Origin: an uncultured Clostridia bacterium
GTDB lineage: Bacteria > Bacillota > Clostridia > Monoglobales > Monoglobaceae
Assembly (NCBI GenBank): GCA_934463175.1
Contig: CAKSIW010000005.1
Location: forward strand, 1 to 62,122
Direction: 5' to 3'
DNA: 62,122 nt
Shown here: one piece after another, positions 23,878 through 33,800 of the stretch
How positions within the stretch are numbered: position 1 is the stretch's first letter
Layout: every line of letters starts with the position of its first letter
Translations under genes and position numbers: made by a program
Notes under the pieces: generated by a model
Databases searched by the model: none
What the model was told of the DNA's origin: nothing
Seen by the model: only the letters and a program-made list of their open reading frames with translations

Positions 23878-26250
23878 TTAATCAGTCAAAACAACACCGT
23901 TTCCGACAGGCTTGAGAGACTCAGTTTCCCAGTTGAAGATTTTAACCGAGTCACCCGAAACACCGAAGTTTTCAATTGTGATGATTGACGGGCAATCCTT
24001 ACCGCTTCCGAGTGCCGACACCTTGGTGTCCGCAAGCTTTCCGCCGCTGTATGACGCCGCAATCAGCATTGTGTCTTTGTCAGTGTTTATAATCTTGCGG
24101 AGCTTCAGAGTTCCGTTTTCATATGAAACAAGTCCGTATGCGCCGTTTGCGTCACTTGCCGCCGTGCGGACCGTTATATTGTCAAAATATACAAGACCGC
24201 ATTTTTCCGCGGTGAACGAATCCTTTGTTACGGGATTTTTTTCGTTACGCTCCATGCCGAGATATACATAACCGATGTTTTTGTTGTCGCTGTTACGCAA
24301 GTTACATTTTCCGACATACTTTCCGTTCAGGTATGTTTCAAGATAACCGCCTGCATAATCAAACTTCATGGTTATGTTTGACCACTCGCCGACAGTCAGA
24401 ACATTGTTTGCCGCATTATTGTCGGCAAACGCAGCCGCATTGGAACCGTCGAAAGCATTGAGGTACGGGGCTGAACTGTCCTTAATCATATAGCATATTC
24501 CGCCGGTGATCTTTCCGTCTGCATTAATAACACGGATTTCCGTTCTCGGAGTTGACTCCGTGGGAAGAATGTCAAGGCTCACATATTGCACATCAGCCGC
24601 ACTTGTGTCGTTTTCCACCTTGCGGTAAAGACCGCTCTGCACACCCAGTCCGGTCACATTGTCGTTTCTTGTTGCAATCTTTTTCAGTTCAAGCACGCGG
24701 TTCTCTGAATCCTTGGGATCAGCAGCCACAGACGGAATTTCAAGATTTGTCGAAGCTGCATCCACCGTTGTCCATGCATCACTTGTCGACGCATTCCATT
24801 TGCTGAACGTTGACGGAATCTGCGCGTCCGTCATATATTCCTCAAAATACATATTCGTGCGCTCTGCCGCAACATTCAAGAGAATGCTCTTTTGTGCTCC
24901 TTCATATTCCGCTGTCAAAAGCACAGGTGCGTCAAATGCAGTGCGGACAACCTTTCCATTGTTTGAAATCACATCGGGATCTGAGCTTGACCATTCAATT
25001 GAATAGTTCACATCGCCCTCGGTTATTGTCACAGGCAGCTTCAAATCTGTTGTGATTGCTCCGCGCTCCGTGTTTGCGTTTCTAATCGCCTCAAAATCAA
25101 TCTGTGCAAGCGGATTGAATGCCGCAATCGTTATGTCATTAAAAGTTTTTGTGCCGACAGTCTCATCTCCGCTGATGAACGTTGCCGTCAGGCTTGTGAC
25201 CTTATCTTCCTTGCCATGCGTCACTGCGCCGTTCTCCGCAACGCCTTCTCCGCTCCACTTAACAGTCCAGTCTGCACCGAGACCGCTGAACACGGTCGGC
25301 AGCGACGCACCCGAAACTGTGTCGCCGCTCTCGCCCGTAACCTCGGCAAAGCTCAGCTTTTCAATGCTGTTTTGCGAAACGGTTATGTCGTCAATCAAAA
25401 ATGCGCTCGGAACACAGTTTCTGTCAATGTAGAAACAAAACGAGCCTATCTTCGCACCCTTTCCGCCCTCACAAGCGTCAAGTTCTTGCTTTATATTATC
25501 ACAGGAAAATGCAGTTTTTCCTGTATACGTGTTTATGGAAATTGAATACGTTGACCACGCACTGTCAGACAAAACATGACTCTTTTCCGCATTCGTTTCG
25601 CCTCTGTTGCTTTCCGGAATTGTATCGGTTCTGAAAATGCCCGCACCATTTGCCTTTGCAGGATAATACGCTCCGCGAACCATTGATCCGTCCTGAATCA
25701 GTTTAAAAAGAGGTGCTCCCCATGTATCTCTGCCGCCCGTCTTTGTAGTCAGAGGAAAAGCTGTGCTGTTCGCCGTTCCATCATCACCAACATAAATATA
25801 TATCTGAGGCGTTCCGCTGCTTTTCTTCAGCTTAAACGATATAGTCACATCACCCTCCAAGGCACTGTCAAAAACCACACCGTAACGTTCTTCATTTATG
25901 TTTTTTATTGTCGCATCAGAAGATGAAGAAACTCTTTGCACAGTGTTCTCATACTTTGCTGCCTTGTTGCCGTCATCTTCCGCCTCTGCTGTAAATACCG
26001 CTTTGTTCGTTGCCGCGGCAGGGTTTGTATTTGTGCTCGCCCATTTCCACGTTCCGCCGTTTACAGCCGGCGGTGTTTTTACCTCTCCGTTCTCAACGCC
26101 TGCAATTCTGCTGCCTGCAACAAACGCAGAATCTGAGAAATCCTCAGAATATACGTCGGACGCCTCGGCAGACACCAAAGCCGTGCCGCACACAAGGCAC
26201 GACACCGTCACTGCTGCTGCGGTGATTCCCGACAAAATTCTTTTTAACAT
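23878..26250 (-). CDS. secreted protein with jelly-roll and atrophied Ig-like domains
   Basis: A 790-residue exported protein, unknown function. Signal peptide MLKRILSGITAAAVTVSCLVCGTALVSAEA. A concanavalin-like sandwich region (about 30-290) comes next. Two atrophied bacterial Ig repeats (about 300-460) follow, with the marks WTVKWSGEGVAENGAV and YSIEWSSSDPDVISNNGKV. A second sandwich (about 465-690; WSNITMKFDYAGGYLETYLNG) and a small C-terminal beta domain complete it. There is no SLH, LPxTG or visible catalytic motif, so it is probably a released glycan-binding protein. It is last in the pectin operon, start ATG 26250 after GAAAGGTG. The CE12-like protein at 48096 has the same modular style. 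Confidence 0.8.
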   Translation of the reverse strand: MLKRILSGITAAAVTVSCLVCGTALVSAEASDVYSEDFSDSAFVAGSRIAGVENGEVKTPPAVNGGTWKWASTNTNPAAATNKAVFTAEAEDDGNKAAKYENTVQRVSSSSDATIKNINEERYGVVFDSALEGDVTISFKLKKSSGTPQIYIYVGDDGTANSTAFPLTTKTGGRDTWGAPLFKLIQDGSMVRGAYYPAKANGAGIFRTDTIPESNRGETNAEKSHVLSDSAWSTYSISINTYTGKTAFSCDNIKQELDACEGGKGAKIGSFCFYIDRNCVPSAFLIDDITVSQNSIEKLSFAEVTGESGDTVSGASLPTVFSGLGADWTVKWSGEGVAENGAVTHGKEDKVTSLTATFISGDETVGTKTFNDITIAAFNPLAQIDFEAIRNANTERGAITTDLKLPVTITEGDVNYSIEWSSSDPDVISNNGKVVRTAFDAPVLLTAEYEGAQKSILLNVAAERTNMYFEEYMTDAQIPSTFSKWNASTSDAWTTVDAASTNLEIPSVAADPKDSENRVLELKKIATRNDNVTGLGVQSGLYRKVENDTSAADVQYVSLDILPTESTPRTEIRVINADGKITGGICYMIKDSSAPYLNAFDGSNAAAFADNNAANNVLTVGEWSNITMKFDYAGGYLETYLNGKYVGKCNLRNSDNKNIGYVYLGMERNEKNPVTKDSFTAEKCGLVYFDNITVRTAASDANGAYGLVSYENGTLKLRKIINTDKDTMLIAASYSGGKLADTKVSALGSGKDCPSIITIENFGVSGDSVKIFNWETESLKPVGNGVVLTD

Positions 26251-26307
26251 AAATTTTCACCTTTCCTTTCATATAATTCCGCAAGGGCGCAAAATGCGCC
26301 CCGCAGA

Positions 26308-27423
26308 TTAAATGCGATCCACCTCAGCACACATCAGGAGATATGCGCCGCTGCCGTGAAGGTCATTCGCACAGGTCTCACGCCTGATGTAATGCTCATA
26401 TGTTCCCTCATCAATGCACGTTCCGACACAGATTCCGTCCAGAATCGGCTTGCCGTTTTCATCGGCTCTCATTCTGTCAATCACGCCCTCAAACGCAAGC
26501 TTTGCGGACTTCTCCGCTCTGCCGTCCATGATTCCGAGGCGGAACGCCTTTGCCATGGAATATGCAATCAGGCATGTGCATGAAGTTTCAAGCCAGTTTC
26601 CTTCCGCCTTCGGCTTGTCGATGACCTGATACCACAAGCCGCTCACGTCCTGAACATTAAGCAGCGCACAAAGCGTTTTCGCGAGATTTTCCTTCACTCT
26701 TGCAGTGCCTTCATATTCATCTCCGAGAGTCTCCGCAATGTCAAGCGACGCAACCGTGAACCAGCCGAGTGCCCTGCCCCATTTTTCAGATGAAAGACCC
26801 GTTTTTTTGTCTGCCCATTCAGCAGTCTTGGTGTCGTCCCAGCCGTGGAACAAAAGCCCGTCCTTCGGGTCGCTCATATGCTCATACATCAGAATTGCCT
26901 GTCTGAGAGCAAGCTCGCCGAATTCACACTTGCCGCTCAGCTGTGCATATCTTGCGCAAAGCGGTCCGACCATATATAACCCGTCAAGCCACATCTGGTT
27001 CGGCTGTGACTTCATGTGCCAGAATCCGCCGTATGAGTTTTTCGGAAAGTCCTTCAGGCTCTCCGTCAGCTCCGCAATGGATTTCAGATAGTCCGCATCT
27101 CCCGTTTCGCGGTATTTGCGGAACAGGAGATTTCCTGCCTGACGAAAATCCAGCGATTCGGGCGAAATCCAGAAATGCCCGTCAATCCGCTTTGCGGTCT
27201 TGTCGGCATTCAGAACACATTCAAGATAGCGGTCGATATATTCGGCATACTCCGCTCTGCCGTCACGGAGAAAGCACTGCTCAACTCCCGAGAGGAAAAC
27301 CCCCTGGTGATATGTGAAGTGTCCCTTGGGAGGCAGCTCCTCCGCAGGAATGTCCGCGATGTATGCGTCAATCATTTCCTCCGCATAGTTGACGGGGCGT
27401 TTGCCCCTGTAGGTATATGCCAT
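26308..27423 (-). CDS. GH105 unsaturated rhamnogalacturonyl/glucuronyl hydrolase
   Basis: A 371-residue cytoplasmic alpha/alpha-6 barrel enzyme that removes the unsaturated uronic acid left on oligosaccharides by polysaccharide lyases, by hydrating the 4,5 double bond. Typical marks: GHFTYHQGVFLSGV, DGHFWISPESLDFRQAGN, and PNQMWLDGLYMVGPLCARYA, in which Asp147 matches the catalytic Asp143 of Bacillus YteR. No signal peptide. It lies 14 bp after the lipoprotein gene, in the arrangement of the Bacillus yteR / ytcQ-yteP-ytcP rhamnogalacturonan system. This gene gives the best evidence that the locus targets rhamnogalacturonan I, although some GH105 enzymes act on other unsaturated glycans. Confidence 0.92.
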   Translation of the reverse strand: MAYTYRGKRPVNYAEEMIDAYIADIPAEELPPKGHFTYHQGVFLSGVEQCFLRDGRAEYAEYIDRYLECVLNADKTAKRIDGHFWISPESLDFRQAGNLLFRKYRETGDADYLKSIAELTESLKDFPKNSYGGFWHMKSQPNQMWLDGLYMVGPLCARYAQLSGKCEFGELALRQAILMYEHMSDPKDGLLFHGWDDTKTAEWADKKTGLSSEKWGRALGWFTVASLDIAETLGDEYEGTARVKENLAKTLCALLNVQDVSGLWYQVIDKPKAEGNWLETSCTCLIAYSMAKAFRLGIMDGRAEKSAKLAFEGVIDRMRADENGKPILDGICVGTCIDEGTYEHYIRRETCANDLHGSGAYLLMCAEVDRI

Positions 27424-27437
27424 ACCGTTCTCCTCCG

Positions 27438-29018
27438 TTATCTCTTGTTATAGCGTTCGAGTGCCGCCTGTTTAAGTTCGATTGCGCGCTCAACCTTCAG
27501 CTTTTTGATGTCCTGAATGAAACTGTCATATTTGTCCATTGAAAGCGTTCCGATTATGAACTGTGTTGTCTTTTCCTTAACTGCCGATTCAACCTCTGTC
27601 ATGATTGTGCTGTATTCGCTGTTTTCCTCAGCGGACATTGTTGCCTTGGGATACATCATCGGGTTTTCAATTTCATATCTTTCAAGCCATGCATCAAGTG
27701 CCGCCTGCTGCTGGGGTCTTGCGTAGTACTGCTCAATATATTTCTCGTCCTGAACAAACGGTCCGACATTCGACGCTCTGAAATATTTCAGCATTGCCTG
27801 AGGCATTGTCAAGCCGTCGGGGTTTTTCTTAATTTCATCGGTATATACGGGCGAACCGTCAACCATTGTGTAGCTGACACCCTCCGTGCCGAAGTTATAG
27901 AGCATGTGCCCCTCCTTGCTGTAGCCATAGTCAAGGTATCTTGCAGCAAGCTTGGGGTTTTTGCAGTTTGCCGAGATTGCAACGCTGCCGCCGCCGTAAT
28001 ACGGAGCGTCAATGTTTCCTATTATTGACGCATAAGGAAGGCTGAAGCCCTCAAGGTCAAAGCCTGTGTTTGAATTTTCCATTGATTCAAGCCATTTTCC
28101 AAGTCCGCTGCCGCCCGGGCCGTAGGTCACACCCGTTTTGCCGTTGAGTATGTTGGAATCCAATGTCTGGCTGTCAATCGAAACAAAGCCGTTGTCCAGA
28201 AGTCCCTTTTCATACCAGCCGTGAAGTGTTTCAACAGCCTTTTTATAGCTGTCGTCAAGAACACCGTAGCGCACGTCCTTGCCGTCTGCAACATAGAAGT
28301 CAAGATAGCCGCCCGCCATTGCGAGAGTCTGCTTCAGATAGCCCGTTGACAGCGGCGCTGACGCACCCTTTTTGTTTTTGAACTGTGTGAGAATGTTCTC
28401 CATGTCGTCAAGCGTTTCCGGAAGCTTCAGTCCAAGCTCGTCAAGCCAGTCGCGGCGGATAATCGGACCTGTTGAAACAAGCAGCTTTTCCGCACCGCGG
28501 ACGAACGGGAATGCATAATACTGCCCGTCATCGGTTCTGATTGCTTTGTCAACCTCGGGGTTTTCGTCAAGATATGCCTTCAGATTCGGCAGTTCGCCGT
28601 TCTCCAGCATGTCATTCAGCGGAATTATCAGTTTTTCCTTAATTGCCTGTGCAGGACCGCCCGTATAGCCGTACCAGTTATATTCAACCAGATCGGGCAG
28701 CTCATTTGACGCCGCATAGAGCGCAAGTGTCTGTTTTTCCTGACCTGCCGCCGGGTGAACATATTCAATCTTCACTCCCGTTTGCTTTTCAAGCTCCTTT
28801 GCAATTTCGGTGTCGCCGAAGTTTTCGGCAAATGAGGTCAGGTTTGTGTTTGTTGCCATGAAATAGGTCAGCTTCACATCTGACGCAATCGGATAGCCTT
28901 CAAACTTGAAACTGTCGTCCGCGCCCGTTGTTTTGCCCTTGCCGCAGCCACAGAGCATTACCCCCGAAAGCGTCAGCAAAAGAGCGGTTTTTGTTGCGTT
29001 TCTTAACCTTTTTTTCAT
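27438..29018 (-). CDS. ABC sugar transporter, solute-binding lipoprotein (LipO/YtcQ type)
   Basis: A 526-residue extracellular binding protein. The lipobox LCGC places the modified cysteine at residue 25 after a short hydrophobic signal. The long form (over 500 residues, against about 420 for ordinary CUT1 binding proteins) and motifs such as YYAFPFVRGAEK, RRDWLDELGLKLPETLDDM and NPKLAARYLDYGYSKEGHMLYNFGTEG match the LplA/YtcQ group. That group binds complex, often pectin-derived, oligosaccharides. It follows the two permease genes and precedes GH105. No ATPase is encoded nearby, so a shared MsmX-type ATPase is expected elsewhere in the genome, as known for this group. Confidence 0.93.
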   Translation of the reverse strand: MKKRLRNATKTALLLTLSGVMLCGCGKGKTTGADDSFKFEGYPIASDVKLTYFMATNTNLTSFAENFGDTEIAKELEKQTGVKIEYVHPAAGQEKQTLALYAASNELPDLVEYNWYGYTGGPAQAIKEKLIIPLNDMLENGELPNLKAYLDENPEVDKAIRTDDGQYYAFPFVRGAEKLLVSTGPIIRRDWLDELGLKLPETLDDMENILTQFKNKKGASAPLSTGYLKQTLAMAGGYLDFYVADGKDVRYGVLDDSYKKAVETLHGWYEKGLLDNGFVSIDSQTLDSNILNGKTGVTYGPGGSGLGKWLESMENSNTGFDLEGFSLPYASIIGNIDAPYYGGGSVAISANCKNPKLAARYLDYGYSKEGHMLYNFGTEGVSYTMVDGSPVYTDEIKKNPDGLTMPQAMLKYFRASNVGPFVQDEKYIEQYYARPQQQAALDAWLERYEIENPMMYPKATMSAEENSEYSTIMTEVESAVKEKTTQFIIGTLSMDKYDSFIQDIKKLKVERAIELKQAALERYNKR

Positions 29019-29057
29019 TCTCCTCTTTCCTTTCTCTTATATATAAATTTTATTTTT

Positions 29058-29999
29058 TTACCACAGTGAGCTGCCCTGAAGCTTTTTGTTCAGTGCATTG
29101 ACAAAAATCAGCAGAGCAAAATTGATGACCGCGTTGAAAAGTCCGACAGCAGAGCTGAAGCTCCAGTCGAGGTCAATCAGACCTTTTCTGTATACATATG
29201 TCGAAATGACGTCCGCACGGCTCATGACCGCATCGTTATACAGAAGAATTATCTTTTCATAGCCGACATTGAGCATTTGTCCCATGCGCATTGTGAGCAT
29301 GATGATTATTGTCGGAACGATTCCCGGCAGTGTGACGTGGAGCATTTGTCCGAACTTGCCCGCGCCGTCAATTTCAGCCGCCTCATAAAGCTGATGATCA
29401 ATGCTGGTCAGTGCCGCAAGGTATATAATCGTGCCCCAGCCGACCTCCTGCCATATGTTTGAAACAACATAGACGGGAACGAAATTCTCGGCATAGTTGA
29501 GCAGGCTGACGGGTGTTCCTCCGAGCATTGCCACAATGTCGCCGATCAGTCCGTCGCTTTTTGTGAACTCCTTAATCAGTCCGCAGACAACCACAAGCGA
29601 GATGAAATGCGGCAGATATGTTATGTTCTGAGTGACCTTGAGAAACGGCTTGCAGCGGATTTCGTTCATCAGAAGTGCAAGGATTATCGGTGCGGGAAAT
29701 CCGAACACAAGCGTTGCAAGGCTGATTCTCACAGTGTTCATGAATATTGTTCCGAAGGACGGCAGGGTCAGGAACGACAGGAAGTGTTTCAAGCCGACCC
29801 AGTCGCTCTCCCAGAAGCCAAGGCTCGGGCGATAGTCCATGAATGCAATCAGTGCGCCGTACATCGGCATATAGCACATAACCACAAAATATGCAACCAC
29901 AGGTATCATCATCACGTAAAGCTGATTGTTGCGTTTGAAGTCCGCGCAGAAAACATGCTTAAAGCTCGGACCTTTTTGAGTGTTCTTTTCAATTTTCAT
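29058..29999 (-). CDS. ABC sugar transporter permease (LplB/YteP type)
   Basis: A 313-residue inner-membrane subunit with about six membrane segments. N-terminal YVMMIPVVAYFVVMCYMPMYGALIAFMDYRP is typical of LplB. The EAA loop contacting the ATPase is YEAAEIDGAGKFGQMLHVTLPGI. Start ATG 29999 overlaps the stop of the preceding permease gene (ATGA), so the two are translationally coupled. It pairs with the LplC-type subunit to form the import channel. Confidence 0.94.
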   Translation of the reverse strand: MKIEKNTQKGPSFKHVFCADFKRNNQLYVMMIPVVAYFVVMCYMPMYGALIAFMDYRPSLGFWESDWVGLKHFLSFLTLPSFGTIFMNTVRISLATLVFGFPAPIILALLMNEIRCKPFLKVTQNITYLPHFISLVVVCGLIKEFTKSDGLIGDIVAMLGGTPVSLLNYAENFVPVYVVSNIWQEVGWGTIIYLAALTSIDHQLYEAAEIDGAGKFGQMLHVTLPGIVPTIIIMLTMRMGQMLNVGYEKIILLYNDAVMSRADVISTYVYRKGLIDLDWSFSSAVGLFNAVINFALLIFVNALNKKLQGSSLW

Positions 30000-30874
30000 C
30001 CCTTAACAGCTCCTATCATAACTCCGCCAACGAAGTATTTTTGCAAAAACGGATATACAACCAGAATCGGCACGGTTGTTGTGACAATTGTTGCATATTT
30101 GATGACTTCTCCGACCTCGACCTGGTCTGATGCGGCAGTTCCCGCCGCCATGTTTGATGTGTCATTTGCAATCAGAATTTCTCTCAGAATCAGCTGAACG
30201 GGGAACTTTGTGCGGTCCTTCAGATATATTGATGCATTGAACCATTCATTCCAGTGTGCAACCGCATAATACAGAATCATAACCGCAAGCACCGCCTTTG
30301 AAAGCGGAATGACAATCTTGAAAAGAATTGTCCAGTGGCTTGCGCCGTCAAGCTGTGCCGACTCGACAAGCGAATCGGGAATCCCGAAAAACGAGGTTCT
30401 CATAATCACCATGTTATACACATTCACAAGCCCCGGCAGGATTATTGCCCACCAGCTGTTGTTCAGATGAAGTATCTGCGTCACAACAAGATAGGTCGGT
30501 ATCATACCGCCGTTGAAAAACATGGTGAAGATGATGAACTTGCTGAAAAACTTGTTCCAAAGCACCTGTTTTCTCGAAAGCACATATGCGCATATTGATG
30601 TGAGAATTATGTTCAGCACCGTTGTTGAAACAACGATGAAAATTGTGTTCATGAAGCCTCTTGTTATCATCGGGTTTCTGAACATCATCTCATATGCCGC
30701 AATGGAAAACCGCTGCGGACTCAACAGAATCCCCGAATATTTTGTCAGTTCGGTGCTGCTTGAAAATGATGCGCATATGACATACCACATCGGATAGAAC
30801 ATAACGCACGCAAGCACCACCAAAAAGGTGTAGTTGAAAATGTTGAATGCAATTCTCGCTTTTGTCTGTTTCAT
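29996..30874 (-). CDS. ABC sugar transporter permease (LplC/YtcP type)
   Basis: A 292-residue inner-membrane subunit with about six membrane segments. VLACVMFYPMWYVICASFSSSTEL and the EAA loop VESAQLDGASHWTILFKIVIPLSKAV are characteristic. The start is ATG 30874 after GGAGAGGAGA; a longer frame to 30919 would run into the upstream SLH gene (stop at 30879) and is not supported. It is the first of the transporter genes and follows the 1789-residue SLH gene by only four bases, tying import to the surface proteins. Confidence 0.94.
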   Translation of the reverse strand: MKQTKARIAFNIFNYTFLVVLACVMFYPMWYVICASFSSSTELTKYSGILLSPQRFSIAAYEMMFRNPMITRGFMNTIFIVVSTTVLNIILTSICAYVLSRKQVLWNKFFSKFIIFTMFFNGGMIPTYLVVTQILHLNNSWWAIILPGLVNVYNMVIMRTSFFGIPDSLVESAQLDGASHWTILFKIVIPLSKAVLAVMILYYAVAHWNEWFNASIYLKDRTKFPVQLILREILIANDTSNMAAGTAASDQVEVGEVIKYATIVTTTVPILVVYPFLQKYFVGGVMIGAVKG

Positions 30875-30878
30875 TTTC

Positions 30879-33800
30879 TCATTCTCCTCTCCCGTTTGTT
30901 CCGCCGCCGGCTGTGTCAATATGCTCCGTCAGCCCCGAAATTATTTTCGCCGCCTCCGCACGCGTTGCCTCGCCGAACGGGTCAAACATATTGTTTTCCC
31001 TGCCTCCGATAATTCCGAGCTTTTTCAGCGAATGCACAGCGGATTTTGCATAATCCGATATGCTGTCCTCATCGGCAAAGCCGCTTTCCTCAGCTTCCGC
31101 CGATACGCCGAGACGTTTCAGGACGCGTTCAATCATAACGCACAAATCCTGACGGCTGATGTTTTCTCCCGCGCCGAAACGTGTTTCGGTCACTCCGCCG
31201 ACAATTCCTGCCTCATATGCCGCCATAACATACGGATAGAACCAGTCGTCAGCCGAAACATCAGCAAGCGTCTGACCTCCGTTTCCGTCATATTCACAGC
31301 CGAGAAGGCGTGTCAGCATTGTCACAAATTCCTCACGTGTGACGGTTGCCTCCGTGCCGAACTCCGTGCTGCTGACACCGTTCACAATGCCCATTTCATG
31401 AAGCTTCAGAATATATTCCTTTGCCCAGTGTCCCTCAACATCTTTGAACGGCACACCGCTTTGGGGTTCGGAAGGATTGTCTCCTCTTTCCTCTGTCGGA
31501 ACATACGGGCTGATGACGCTTGCGCCGCCGCCACCGCCGCCGCCGGATCCTCCGCCGCCCTGCGTGCCGTCACTGCCCTTCGGCAAAGCCTTGACTGTCA
31601 GCTCGGTTTCAATTCTTTCGCTGACATTGCCCAGTGTCGCTGTCAGATAAAGCGTCACCTTTGTGTCAGCGCTTTGTCTTGTGACGGTGCCGCTGTCGGT
31701 CAGAACCGCTGTGTTCATGCTCTTCCATGTGAGAGTGCTGCCGTTTATTCCGACAGTCGGAAGTGTGATGTTTCCTGTTATATATCCAAAATTATACTTG
31801 CTTTCCAAAAGCTTTATTGCCTGCTGCGCGTCATAGAGAACCGCAATCGCCTCATCTGTTGTGCCGTCCTCATCATCGGAGATATAGTTTGCCTTTTTCA
31901 CAAGAAGCTTGAAGGTTCTGCTTCTTGAGCCGCCATATTCGTTCTTCACCGTCACGGTGTAGGCAACCTCTCTGTCCTCGCTGCCTCTGTGAACAGTTCC
32001 GTCGTTTTCAACGGTTTGTGTGTCGGAAGAGGACGCGCTGACCGTGACTCCGTATTTTGAAAGGTCGGGAATCACTATATTCTTTGTTATTGCACCTATG
32101 TTCTGTGCCGCCAGGAATCCGAGTTCAAGCTGTTTCATGGCTTCCGCAAGGTCGCTTGAATAGTCAACCATACGCAGAATGCTCAAATCGTCAATATAAA
32201 CCGTGTGAGTGTCGCGCGCCGTGCCGTCACTGCTGCCGACAGGCGGAACAAGCTTCAGCTTTATCGCCGACACCTCGGTTGAACCCGTGCTGTATGCAAA
32301 CGGTGCTCCCCTCAGAATGCAATCATCACCGAGATAAATGTCCAGTGTGTTTGAATATGTGCTGAATACAATCGAAATGTCATTCCAGCTTCCGATGTTC
32401 AGCTTTCTGCTTGCCTTGTTTCCTGTATTTTTCTGATATACCGTGCCGTCCGCCTCAATGAATATGTCAATCTCTTCAAGACCCTCCCCGACAAACGGAG
32501 CTGTTATTCTGAACCGCAGATTTGACATTTTTTCAATGAACAGTCTGAATTTCACGCTGAAATCTCCCGAACGCGAAAGAGTCGGTATCAGGCTGTTAAC
32601 CGTTGCGTCAGAGCCGCTTGAAACCCACGGCAGCTCTGTTGTTTTTTCAATCTTCATCACAGGGTTTGAACTGTCTGCCGGGTCAGCAGCAATGGTCGTT
32701 ATCTGGTTTTTGTTTTTGTGTGTTGTTTTTCCGTCAACCGACTCTGTGAAGGTTTCTCCCTCCGCAAAGCTGTTGAAATCCTCATAGACAACTGCCACGC
32801 TGCCGTTCTTTTCGGCAACGGTGACAAGAAATTCCTTTTCCAGCGTCAAGCTGCCGCAGCTGATTGTTGCCTTCAGCGTGACAGCTCTGTTTTCCGAGGC
32901 AAACTCGGGGCGTTTCACCCTTCCGGCATAGTTTCCCGCACCGTCATCTTCAACGGTTATAAATTCACTGTCGGACTGCCACGAGATTTCCGTTCCGTAG
33001 CTCCATACCTTCGGCAGGAACAAATCCTCACTCACAAGGTCAATCGGCTCTGCACTCAGTTTCCTGAATGTGAGCTGCTGTGCCGCCTCGTTCAGAAGCT
33101 CATCGGGCGTGCCGTATGCCGCAACGGTGAATCTGAACTCCTTGCTTCTGACTGCTGTGCCGCGCGTCAGAGTCAAGGTCAGCACAACAGCCTCGTCACT
33201 GCTGCCGATTGTCGGACGTGTCACCGTGCCGTCATTTGAAACAACCTCTGTTTTGTCCGAGCTCCAGACAGCACCGATTCCATAGCCGAAATCTTCCGTA
33301 AGATGAAGGCTTTGTTTTATTGCCGTCAAATCTGTTTCATAGCTTATGTCCGCAAATCCGATTCCGTCCAGGATTTCCTGAAGAAATTCTTCATTCGGCG
33401 GCAGGCAAATCACTGTGACGGTGTATTCACGGCTGACCGTTGTTCCTCCGTTTTCAAATGCTGCCGTTATTGTTGCGTCAACATTTCCGACCTCATTTTC
33501 GGGACGGGTGACGCGAACCGCCGCACCGTCCGTCACCAAATACGGGCTTGAACTGCTCCAGCTTATCGCCGACTCATACACCGAGCCTGTCTGCGGAACG
33601 GAAAAATCAGCCTTCACCTCGCGCGGAATCTCTATATCCGCCATATCCGCCTCAATCTTCTTGCTTGCCGACAATCTCACAACAAACGGAAATTCCTTGG
33701 TCACGGTGTATCCCGCAATCTCGAAAAGCGCGGTCAGCGTCACGGCTGTGTCGTCCTCAATCTCCATGACATATCCGCGGTCGGTCAGCAGGTTCGGGCA

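Noticed and set aside
30834..31928. 364-codon open frame on the plus strand
   Set aside because: It is antisense to the SLH end of the 1789-residue protein and to a permease gene; its cysteine- and arginine-rich composition is that of a shadow frame.
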